Source: an uncultured Campylobacter sp. (GTDB lineage Bacteria > Campylobacterota > Campylobacteria > Campylobacterales > Campylobacteraceae). From it: a DNA stretch of 64,000 nucleotides. The translations under genes and the position numbers were made by a program. Positions 42,865-51,181 of the stretch are shown here, piece by piece (position 1 is the first letter of the stretch; each line of letters opens with the position of its first letter). The stretch lies in NCBI RefSeq assembly GCF_938045345.1, contig NZ_CALIMS010000006.1:1-64000 (forward strand), written 5' to 3'. The notes beneath the pieces were generated by a model, which was not told the origin of the DNA, ran no database searches, and saw only the letters and a program-made list of their open reading frames with translations.

Positions 42865-45800
42865 TGCCCAAAAGAGATGATATTAAGACGATTTTACTGA
42901 TCGGTAGCGGTCCGATCGTAATCGGCCAGGCGTGCGAGTTTGATTATAGCGGCACGCAGGCGGCTAAGACGTTAAAGAGCCTTGGATACCGCGTAGTGCT
43001 AATAAATTCTAACCCCGCTACCATTATGACCGATCCCGATTTTGCCGACGCTACTTATATCGAGCCGATCACCAAAGAGAGCATTTTGCGTATCATAAAG
43101 CGCGAGGGCGTCGATGCGATCCTGCCTACGATGGGCGGACAGGTCGCGCTAAACGTCGCGATGCAGGCCTACGAAAGCGGCGAGCTAGCGGGGGTGAAAT
43201 TTCTAGGCGCCAAGCCTGAAGCGATCAAAAAGGGCGAGGATAGGGTAAAATTTAAAGAGGCGATGATTAAGATCGGAATGGATCTGCCTAAATCCAAATA
43301 TGCCTACAATATCGAAGAGGCGATGGCTGCGGCGAATGAGATCGGCTTTCCGCTCATTATCCGCGCTAGCTATACTTTGGGCGGTGCAGGCAGCGGCGTA
43401 GCGTACAATATCGACGAGTTTAAAGAGGTCGCGCAAAACGGGCTAGACGTGAGCCCTATAAATGAAATTTTGATCGAAGAGAGCCTGCTTGGATGGAAAG
43501 AGTTCGAAATGGAGGTTATCCGCGATCACAAGGACAACTGCATCATCGTCTGCTCGATCGAAAATTTCGACCCGATGGGGGTGCATACGGGCGATAGTAT
43601 CACGGTTGCGCCCGCTCTGACGCTTACCGATAAAGAATACCAAGCGATGCGCGACGCGAGTTTTAAAATTTTGCGCGAGATCGGCGTGGATACGGGCGGC
43701 TCAAACGTGCAGTTTGCGGTAAATCCGCAAACGGGGCGGATGATCGTCATCGAGATGAACCCGCGCGTAAGCCGCAGCTCGGCTCTCGCATCCAAAGCCA
43801 CGGGCTATCCGATCGCCAAGGTCGCTACGATGCTGGCGGTGGGCTTTAGCCTGGATGAGATTAAAAACGATATCACCGGCACGCCCGCGAGCTTCGAGCC
43901 GGTGATCGATTATATCGTGACTAAAATTCCGCGCTTTGCGTTTGAGAAATTCCCCGGCGCAAACCCGTATCTCGGCACTGCGATGAAAAGCATCGGCGAG
44001 GTGATGGCGATCGGGCGCAGCTTTAAAGAGAGTATCCAAAAGGCGCTGTGTTCGCTGGAGAAGGGCTACTTCGGCTTCGTGGAGCTAAATTTAAGCGAAA
44101 AAGATCTCATCTTCGGGCTTCGCAACGCGCAGCAAGATAGAATTTTATATATCGCTCAGGGCTTTAGAGCGGGCATGAGCGTGGATCAAATTTACGAGCT
44201 TAGCAAGATCGATCGCTGGTTTTTGAGCCAGATCGAGCAGATCGTAAAATTTGAAGAGCGCATCGATATGGAGATCATCAACGACGCGGCGCTTTTGAGA
44301 CAGGCTAAGAGTTGGGGTTTTAGCGATAAGATGATCGCAAATTTAATCAACAAAAAGGACAATCTGGGCCTTACGCAAAACGACATCCATTTTGCCTGCG
44401 CCAGACAGGGCATCGACCTTGAATATAACGAAGTAGATACCTGTGCGGGCGAGTTTGCGGCGCTCACTCCGTATCTGTACTCCAGCACCAACATAACGCC
44501 CGCCATCGCAAGCCGTAAAATTTCAAAAGATAATAAAAAAGTCCTCATCATCGGTGGCGGTCCGAACCGCATCGGACAGGGCATCGAGTTTGACTACTGC
44601 TGCGTGCACGCCAGCTACGCTCTGCGCGATATGGGGATAACTACGATAATGTATAACTGCAACCCAGAAACTGTCAGCACTGACTACGACACGAGCGATA
44701 TTTTATACTTCGAGCCGATCGATTTTGAGCACGTTAGAGCGGTCATCGAGGCTGAGAGCCCGGACGGCGTGATCGTGCATTTCGGCGGCCAAACTCCGCT
44801 AAAGCTCGCCAAGCGCCTAAGCACCGTGGGAGCCAAGATCATCGGCACGAGCGCGCGCACGATAGACGTAGCGGAGGACCGCAAGAAATTTAGCGAGTTT
44901 ATCGCAAGCATCGGCGTTAAGCAGCCGAAAAACGATACCGCCATAAGCGAAGCAGAAGCGATCGAAAAGGCCGCTGCGATCGGCTATCCGGTGCTCGTGC
45001 GCCCTAGCTACGTGCTCGGCGGTCGCGCGATGAGGCGCGTGCATAGCGAAGCCGAGCTTAGGCAGTATATGAGCGAGGCGGTGCGCGTGAGCCACCACTC
45101 GCCGGTGCTTATAGATAAATTTTTACTTGACGCAACAGAGCTTGATGTCGACGCGATCTGCGACGGACGCGACGTGTATATCGGCGCGATAATGGAGCAT
45201 ATCGAAGAGGCGGGCATCCACAGCGGCGATAGCGCGAGCATTTTGCCGCCGCTTAGTCTAAGCGCGGAGATGATCGATCTGGTAAGTCGCCAAACTAAAG
45301 AGATCGCGCTAAATCTCGGCGTCGTGGGACTTATGAATATTCAATTCGCAATTTTTGAAAACGAGCTTTACATTATCGAGGTAAATCCGCGCGCGAGCCG
45401 CACCGTGCCGTTTGTGAGCAAGGCGACGGGAATTCCGATGGCTAAGGTCGCTACCCGCGTAATGTGGCAAGGGGGTCTGCGCGAGGCTTTGAAATTTTAC
45501 GACGAGTTCGGCGTGCTGGTCGAAGAGAAGGGAATTTTAAAACCGCGTATTAAAAACCATATCTGCGTCAAAGAAAGCGTCTTTCCTTTCAACAAGCTTG
45601 CAGGCGCGGATCTGATCCTGGGGCCTGAGATGAAAAGCACCGGCGAGGTGATGGGTATCGGCGAAAATTTCGCCAAAAGCTTTGCTAAATCGCAAATCGG
45701 CGCGAACAACGCGCTTCCAAGCGGCGGCAAGGTATTTTTGTCGCTAGCCGATCACGACAAGCTGCGAGCCGTGGAGCTTGCACGCGCACTTACGGGCGCG

Positions 45801-46127
45801 GGCTTTAGTATCGCCGCTACGAGCGGCACTCACAAGCTACTGGGCGAAAACGGCGTGGAGTGCGAGTTTGTCTATAAAATCAGCGAGGGTCGCCCAAATA
45901 TCGAGGACAAACTCAAAAACGGCGAAATTTCGCTCGTCATCAACACCAGCGATAGCAAATCAAACTCTACCGACGCCGCAAAGATCCGCCAGAGCGTGCT
46001 ACGCTTTAGGCTGCCGTATTTTACGACGATGAAGGCGGCGATCGCCGCTACGCGCTCGATCTGCTCGATAAAGGACGACTCTGTGCTTGAAGTTAAAACG
46101 TTACAGGAGTATCTAAGCGGAAGGTAG
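42864..46127 (+). CDS. carB: Carbamoyl-phosphate synthase large subunit
   Basis: CarB makes carbamoyl phosphate for arginine and pyrimidine synthesis. The 1,087-residue protein shows the two duplicated ATP-grasp halves: ILLIGSGPIVIGQACEFDYSG at the start and VLIIGGGPNRIGQGIEFDYC near residue 555. Each is followed by a carboxylation or phosphorylation domain (MNPRVSRSSALASKATGYPIAKVA, and VNPRASRTVPFVSKATG), then a C-terminal MGS-like allosteric domain (FSIAATSGTHKLL). I take ATG 42864, which overlaps the mreC stop, instead of the TTG three bases earlier. Confidence 0.97.
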   Translation: MPKRDDIKTILLIGSGPIVIGQACEFDYSGTQAAKTLKSLGYRVVLINSNPATIMTDPDFADATYIEPITKESILRIIKREGVDAILPTMGGQVALNVAMQAYESGELAGVKFLGAKPEAIKKGEDRVKFKEAMIKIGMDLPKSKYAYNIEEAMAAANEIGFPLIIRASYTLGGAGSGVAYNIDEFKEVAQNGLDVSPINEILIEESLLGWKEFEMEVIRDHKDNCIIVCSIENFDPMGVHTGDSITVAPALTLTDKEYQAMRDASFKILREIGVDTGGSNVQFAVNPQTGRMIVIEMNPRVSRSSALASKATGYPIAKVATMLAVGFSLDEIKNDITGTPASFEPVIDYIVTKIPRFAFEKFPGANPYLGTAMKSIGEVMAIGRSFKESIQKALCSLEKGYFGFVELNLSEKDLIFGLRNAQQDRILYIAQGFRAGMSVDQIYELSKIDRWFLSQIEQIVKFEERIDMEIINDAALLRQAKSWGFSDKMIANLINKKDNLGLTQNDIHFACARQGIDLEYNEVDTCAGEFAALTPYLYSSTNITPAIASRKISKDNKKVLIIGGGPNRIGQGIEFDYCCVHASYALRDMGITTIMYNCNPETVSTDYDTSDILYFEPIDFEHVRAVIEAESPDGVIVHFGGQTPLKLAKRLSTVGAKIIGTSARTIDVAEDRKKFSEFIASIGVKQPKNDTAISEAEAIEKAAAIGYPVLVRPSYVLGGRAMRRVHSEAELRQYMSEAVRVSHHSPVLIDKFLLDATELDVDAICDGRDVYIGAIMEHIEEAGIHSGDSASILPPLSLSAEMIDLVSRQTKEIALNLGVVGLMNIQFAIFENELYIIEVNPRASRTVPFVSKATGIPMAKVATRVMWQGGLREALKFYDEFGVLVEEKGILKPRIKNHICVKESVFPFNKLAGADLILGPEMKSTGEVMGIGENFAKSFAKSQIGANNALPSGGKVFLSLADHDKLRAVELARALTGAGFSIAATSGTHKLLGENGVECEFVYKISEGRPNIEDKLKNGEISLVINTSDSKSNSTDAAKIRQSVLRFRLPYFTTMKAAIAATRSICSIKDDSVLEVKTLQEYLSGR

Positions 46128-46273
46128 CGCGAGCAGCCTTCTGCCGGCACCATGCTGCGATGAAATTTTAGGAAGCGAAATTTTGCTGCGAAAATTAGAG
46201 TATGGAATTGCTAAATTTTATCGGCAGCATTCCCATTTTATATGCATAAAATTTTTTTAGGAGATACTATTAA

Positions 46274-47830
46274 ATGAGCGAAGAGACGCAGCGCAAGGCT
46301 TTGCAAAACCAAATTTGGAGTATTGCAAATGAAGTAAGAGGTGCTGTTGACGGCTGGGACTTTAAGCAATACGTCCTGGGCACGTTGTTTTACAGATTTA
46401 TTAGCGAAAATTTTACGGATTATATAGAGGGCGACGACGGTGATTTTGACTACGCAAGCTTGCCCGACGATTCGCCGGAGCTTGAAGCGATCAAGCACGA
46501 TACTATTGTTACGAAGGGATATTTTATATACCCTAGTCAGTTATTTAAAAACGTCGTAAAAAATGCCGACAATAACGCAAATTTAAATACCGATTTAGAT
46601 CAAATTTTTAAAAGTATCGAAGGTTCGGCATCCGGGTATGAGTCAGAGCAGGACATAAAGGGGCTTTTTGCCGATTTTGATACTACTAGCAACCGTTTAG
46701 GAAATAGTGTTACAGAGAAAAACAGGCGACTCGCAGCGGTTTTAAAAGGCGTGGCCGAGCTTGATTTTGGCGATTTTAAGAACAACCATATCGATCTTTT
46801 TGGCGACGCATACGAGTTTCTTATCTCGAACTATGCCGCGAATGCAGGCAAATCCGGCGGCGAGTTTTTCACTCCGCAAAATGTCTCAAAGCTCATCGCC
46901 GCACTTGCCATGCACGAACAAGAGCGCGTAAATAAAATTTACGATCCAGCATGCGGTTCTGGTTCACTACTTTTGCAGGCTAAAAAACGTTTTGACAAAC
47001 ATGAGGTCGAGGATGGATTTTTTGGCCAGGAGATAAATCACACGACATACAACCTGGCGCGTATGAATATGTTTTTACACAACGTTAATTACTCTAAATT
47101 TCACATAGAGCTCGGCGATACGCTACTAGATCCAAAGCTTAGCGACGATAGGCCTTTTGACGCTATCGTTTCAAATCCTCCTTACTCCATCAACTGGATC
47201 GGTAGCGACGATCCGACGCTCATAAACGATCCTAGATTTGCTCCTGCGGGCGTTCTTGCGCCAAAAAGCAAGGCGGATTTTGCCTTTATCTTGCACGCAC
47301 TCAGCTACCTTTCGGCAAAAGGCAGAGCCGCGATAGTTAGTTTCCCGGGCATTTTTTATAGAGGCGGTGTGGAAAAAAAGATCCGCGAATATCTCGTAAA
47401 AGAAAATTTTGTCGAGACCGTCATCTCGCTCGCCCCAAATCTTTTTTATGGCACTCCGGTAGCTGTTAATATCCTTGTTCTTTCAAAGCATAAAACAGAG
47501 ACTAAAACGCAGTTTATAGATGCTAGCGGGTTTTTTGAAAAAAGAACAAACAACAACGTCCTAACTGACGAACACATTGCGAAAATAATAGAAATTTTTG
47601 GTAAAAAAGAAGATATCGCCCATGTATGCGCACTCGCAGATAATGAAAAAATAGTCCAAAACGATTACAATCTAGCCGTAAGCTCTTATGTCGAGGCAAA
47701 AGATACACGCGAGGTTATTAATATAGACGAGTTAAATTTACAAATAAAACAAACAGTAGCCAAAATTTCAAATTTGCGCGAACAAATCGACGAAATCGTT
47801 GCGGAAATAAATTCGGGCAGCGAAATATGA
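46274..47830 (+). CDS. hsdM: Type I restriction-modification methyltransferase subunit HsdM
   Basis: HsdM methylates adenine in the target of the type I system and, with HsdS and HsdR, forms the restriction complex. The 518-residue protein has the HsdM N-terminal helical domain, the GKSGGEFFTPQNVSKLI segment, SAM motif I DPACGSG (residues 224-230) and catalytic NPPY (301-304). Its length and sequence style fit the type IC group of EcoR124I and EcoprrI, whose HsdM has about 520 residues. AGGAG precedes the ATG. The last four bases overlap rhuM. Confidence 0.96.
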   Translation: MSEETQRKALQNQIWSIANEVRGAVDGWDFKQYVLGTLFYRFISENFTDYIEGDDGDFDYASLPDDSPELEAIKHDTIVTKGYFIYPSQLFKNVVKNADNNANLNTDLDQIFKSIEGSASGYESEQDIKGLFADFDTTSNRLGNSVTEKNRRLAAVLKGVAELDFGDFKNNHIDLFGDAYEFLISNYAANAGKSGGEFFTPQNVSKLIAALAMHEQERVNKIYDPACGSGSLLLQAKKRFDKHEVEDGFFGQEINHTTYNLARMNMFLHNVNYSKFHIELGDTLLDPKLSDDRPFDAIVSNPPYSINWIGSDDPTLINDPRFAPAGVLAPKSKADFAFILHALSYLSAKGRAAIVSFPGIFYRGGVEKKIREYLVKENFVETVISLAPNLFYGTPVAVNILVLSKHKTETKTQFIDASGFFEKRTNNNVLTDEHIAKIIEIFGKKEDIAHVCALADNEKIVQNDYNLAVSSYVEAKDTREVINIDELNLQIKQTVAKISNLREQIDEIVAEINSGSEI

Positions 47831-48819
47831 AAGCTATTATTTACACGACAAGCGATGGCAAGTCAAGATTTTCTTTGCAAAAATTTGATGAACAGCTTTG
47901 GCTGACGCAACTTGAAATCGCGGAACTTTACCAGACGACCAAACAAAATATTAGCAAGCATATAAAGGCTATTTTTTTAGAAAATGAGATAGATGAAAAA
48001 GCAACTGTCAACTTTCAGTTGACAGTTCAAAATGAAGGCGGGCGCAATATAAAGCGTAAAATGGCTTATTATCCTTTGCCTTTGATTATAGCCGTAGGTT
48101 ACCGCGTGCGTTCATCTCGCGGTACGCAGTTTCGTCAGTGGGCGACGCAATGCTTAGGAGAATATATAAAAAAGGGTTTTGCGCTTGACGACGAACGCTT
48201 AAAAGGCACGGGCGGCGGCGATTATTTCAAAGAGTTGCTTGAACGCATTCGCGATATCCGTAGTAGCGAAAAAGCGATGTATCGCCAAGTACTCGACCTT
48301 TACGCCACTAGCTACGACTACGATCCAAAAAGCGACGAGAGTATTAAATTTTTTAAAATAGTTCAAAACAAGCTTCATTACGCCGTTAGCGAGCAAACCG
48401 CCTCCGAGATTATTTTTAGTAGAGTAAACGGAGATAAAGAATTTATGGGGCTTACAAATTTTAAAGGCCAAATGCCGACGCTAAACGAGGCTAAAACGGC
48501 AAAAAATTACCTAAGCGAGGATGAACTTTTTAGATTAAATCGCTTGGTTTCGGCGTTTTTCGATCTTGCCGAGGTGAAGGCGCACGAGCGCGAGCCGATG
48601 TATATGAGAGACTGGATAAGCGAGCTGGATAAATTTAGCGTAACTTACGGCAAAGGCGTTTTGCAAAATGCTGGCTCGGTAAGTCATAGCGAGGCTATGA
48701 AAAAAGTTGACACCGAATATGCAAAATACCGACAAAACAACCTAACTCCGGTCGAGAAAGAATATATAAACGCCGTCAAAAGTATAAATTTAAAGCTAAA
48801 AGACAAAGGCAAGAAATGA
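47827..48819 (+). CDS. rhuM: RhuM family protein
   Basis: A 330-residue RhuM family protein, first described in a Salmonella pathogenicity island and later found inside Campylobacter type I restriction loci. The N-terminal region resembles a phage-type DNA-binding/antirepressor module (SRFSLQKFDEQLWLTQLEIAELYQTTKQNISKHIKAIF, shown here in part). It is followed by the RhuM core YYPLPLIIAVGYRVRSSRGTQFRQWAT and a helical C-terminal half with FFKIVQNKLHYAVSEQTASEII. Biochemical role is unknown. Start and stop overlap hsdM and hsdS by four bases (ATGA each), so it is made in step with the modification enzyme. A perfect 11-bp inverted repeat lies inside the gene at 48003-48027. Confidence 0.9.
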   Translation: MKAIIYTTSDGKSRFSLQKFDEQLWLTQLEIAELYQTTKQNISKHIKAIFLENEIDEKATVNFQLTVQNEGGRNIKRKMAYYPLPLIIAVGYRVRSSRGTQFRQWATQCLGEYIKKGFALDDERLKGTGGGDYFKELLERIRDIRSSEKAMYRQVLDLYATSYDYDPKSDESIKFFKIVQNKLHYAVSEQTASEIIFSRVNGDKEFMGLTNFKGQMPTLNEAKTAKNYLSEDELFRLNRLVSAFFDLAEVKAHEREPMYMRDWISELDKFSVTYGKGVLQNAGSVSHSEAMKKVDTEYAKYRQNNLTPVEKEYINAVKSINLKLKDKGKK

Positions 48820-50054
48820 GTAAAATTTTTGATTTGATAAACGAGCTTTGTCCGCAAGGGGTGGAGTTTAGGGAGCTTGGAGAGATTGGTTATTTTTATG
48901 GTGGTTTAAACGGAAAAACAAAAGATGATTTTGTAAAACACGGTAACGTAAAATATATAACCTATATGAATGTTTTTTCAAATTTAAGTATAGATTTGAA
49001 TGCGCTTGAATTTGTAAAAATAGAAAATAATGAAAGGCAAAATTTAGTTGCTTACGGCGATGTTTTATTTACAGGCTCGTCTGAAACTAGAAACGAATGT
49101 GGATTTTCATCTGTTCTTACTAAAAAACCAGAAGAACCAATTTATTTAAATAGTTTTTGCTTTGGCTTTCGTTTAAATGATTTACGTTTATTTGAACCAG
49201 AATTTCTAAAATATATTTTTAGAAGTAAATTTTTGAGAGCACAAATTATTAAGACGGCCAATGGAGTAACTCGTTTTAATATTTCAAAAACAAAATTTCA
49301 AAAAATCAAACTCCCCGTACCTCCTCTGGAAGTACAGCGTGAAATAGTCCGCATTTTGGACTGTTTCACGCTGCTTACAGCAGAGCTTACAGCAGAGCTT
49401 ACAGCTAGGAAAAAGCAATACGAATTTTATCGCGACTTCCTTTTAAGCTTTGACGAGCTCAATAAAAATGGGGGGTATGAACTAAAAACACTTAGGAGCA
49501 TTGCAGACTACTCGAGCGATAGAATTAAATTTGACTCTTTAAATGAGCTAAATTACGTCGGCGTGGAAAATTTGCTTCAAAATAAAGCAGGGAAAGTATC
49601 GTCAAAATACGTTCCGGCGAGCGGAAACTGTACTAAGTTTGAAAGCGGCGATATTTTGATAGGCAATATTCGTCCTTATTTAAAGAAAATTTGGCAAGCT
49701 GACTGCACTGGTGGAGCAAGTGGCGACGTTTTGGTTTTGCGTTTAAACGACGAAAGCGTCAATTCTAGATATTTGTATCAAATTTTGGCTGATGATAAAT
49801 TTTTCGATTATAATATGAAAAATGCAAAAGGCGCAAAAATGCCACGAGGAAATAAGAATGCTATTTTGGAATATAAAATCCCTGTTCCATCACTACCAAC
49901 CCAGCGCAAAATCGTCGAAATACTCGACAAATTTGACACGCTCGTAAACTCTATAGCCGAGGGTCTACCGTGCGAGATAGAGTTAAGGCAAAAGCAGTAT
50001 GAGTATTACAGAGAAAAGCTATTAAATTTTACAGAAATTGAAAAGGAGATATAG
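48816..50054 (+). CDS. hsdS: Type I restriction-modification specificity subunit HsdS
   Basis: HsdS chooses the DNA target through two recognition domains. The 412-residue protein starts with SKIFDLINELCPQGVEFREL, then target recognition domain 1. The first conserved spacer is VPPLEVQREIVRILDCFTLL followed by TAELTAEL (residues 188-195) and ARKKQYEFYRDFLL. After it come domain 2 and the second spacer VPSLPTQRKIVEILDKFDTL ... ELRQKQYEYYREKLLNF. This duplicated layout with TAEL repeats is that of EcoR124I-type (IC) HsdS. The recognition half-sites cannot be read from sequence. It overlaps rhuM by four bases. Confidence 0.95.
   Translation: MSKIFDLINELCPQGVEFRELGEIGYFYGGLNGKTKDDFVKHGNVKYITYMNVFSNLSIDLNALEFVKIENNERQNLVAYGDVLFTGSSETRNECGFSSVLTKKPEEPIYLNSFCFGFRLNDLRLFEPEFLKYIFRSKFLRAQIIKTANGVTRFNISKTKFQKIKLPVPPLEVQREIVRILDCFTLLTAELTAELTARKKQYEFYRDFLLSFDELNKNGGYELKTLRSIADYSSDRIKFDSLNELNYVGVENLLQNKAGKVSSKYVPASGNCTKFESGDILIGNIRPYLKKIWQADCTGGASGDVLVLRLNDESVNSRYLYQILADDKFFDYNMKNAKGAKMPRGNKNAILEYKIPVPSLPTQRKIVEILDKFDTLVNSIAEGLPCEIELRQKQYEYYREKLLNFTEIEKEI
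49377..49400 (+). repeat. Two 12-bp tandem repeats coding TAEL in HsdS
   Basis: ACAGCAGAGCTT is present twice in a row, coding TAELTAEL, and a third copy begins (ACAGCT). In EcoR124I two TAEL copies give a 6-base gap between target halves and three copies give 7. Unequal crossover or slippage here would change target spacing without frameshift. Confidence 0.85.
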
Positions 50055-50056
50055 TA

Positions 50057-51160
50057 GTGTTTGCTGGTACTCTTAACGAAATAGCAAATAAGCTTAAAAA
50101 TTTGAATAAAAAAGCACAATTAATTTATGCTTTTAACGGTACGGGTAAGACTCGTTTATCTGTAGAATTTAAAAATTTAATAGAATCAGGAGCCGATGAA
50201 AACAGTGATTCTGACCAAAAGAAAATTATTTATTATAATGCTTTTACGCAGGATTTATTTTATTGGGATAACGATATAGAAAATGATGTCGAGCCAAAAT
50301 TAAAAATACAACCGAATTCTTTTACTAGCTGGGTATTTCAAGAACAAGGATTGGATAAAGAGGTTATTGATACTTTTCAGCTTTATGTAGGTAAAAAGCT
50401 TGAACCTAGATTCGATGCAAATTTTTCAGAAGTTTCTTTTTCTTTTATAGATGACAATGCCTCCGAAGATAATATTAAAATTTCAAAAGGAGAAGAAAGT
50501 ATTTTTATTTGGAGTATTTTTTATGTATTAATAAGGCAAGTAATAAATGAATTAAATATAGCGGAACCAGATAATCGATCAACTCACGAATTTGATGATC
50601 TGGAATATTTTTTTATAGATGATCCGGTGAGTTCACTAGATGAGAATAACTTAATAGAGATAGCTGTAAATTTAGTTGAAAGAATAAAAGAGAGCGAATC
50701 AAATATAAAATTTATAATTACCACTCACAACCCTTTATTTTATAATGTGATACATAATGGGCTAAGCAGGGAAAGAAGGTGCAGCATGCATCTATTAAAG
50801 AAAACCGAAGATGAAATATATGTTTTAGATAAACAAAATAATGATTCGCCGTTCGCCTATCATCTTTATTTAAAGGCTGAGATAGAAAAAGCCATTGAGA
50901 ATAATCAAATCAAGAAGTACCATTTTAATTTTCTAAGAAATATTTTGGAAAAAACTTCTACTTTTCTTGGTTATAAAAGCTGGGGCGATCTCTTGCCGGA
51001 TACTCCAGGCGGAGATTCAAAACCGTATGAAACAAGACTGATTAATATTTCAAGTCATTCTAAACATTCTGCCGAAGAGAGTGTTGAGCCAAACGATAAC
51101 GACAAAAGAGTATTAAGATTTTTAATTCAGAAAATTAGCTCAATATACCATTTTAAATAA
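50057..51160 (+). CDS. PrrC-like AAA/ABC ATPase, candidate anticodon nuclease
   Basis: A 367-residue protein at the place where prrC lies in E. coli prr, between hsdS and hsdR. It has a P-loop AFNGTGKT (residues 25-32), an ABC signature-like ISKGEES (142-148), Walker B with FFIDDPVSSLD (185-195), the DDPVSSLD form shared with PrrC and RloC, and an H-loop TTHN (222-225). In the C-terminal part, R294 and E298 (RNILE) and H334/H337 (SSHSKH) follow the order and about the spacing of the PrrC triad Arg320-Glu324-His356. The likely role is a tRNA anticodon-loop nuclease kept silent by the restriction complex. Start is GTG 50057 after AAGGAG. The gene is much more A/T-rich than its neighbours. An ATPase with a different effector remains possible. 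Confidence 0.72.
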   Translation: MFAGTLNEIANKLKNLNKKAQLIYAFNGTGKTRLSVEFKNLIESGADENSDSDQKKIIYYNAFTQDLFYWDNDIENDVEPKLKIQPNSFTSWVFQEQGLDKEVIDTFQLYVGKKLEPRFDANFSEVSFSFIDDNASEDNIKISKGEESIFIWSIFYVLIRQVINELNIAEPDNRSTHEFDDLEYFFIDDPVSSLDENNLIEIAVNLVERIKESESNIKFIITTHNPLFYNVIHNGLSRERRCSMHLLKKTEDEIYVLDKQNNDSPFAYHLYLKAEIEKAIENNQIKKYHFNFLRNILEKTSTFLGYKSWGDLLPDTPGGDSKPYETRLINISSHSKHSAEESVEPNDNDKRVLRFLIQKISSIYHFK

Positions 51161-51181
51161 AAAAACTAACAAAGGAAAAAA

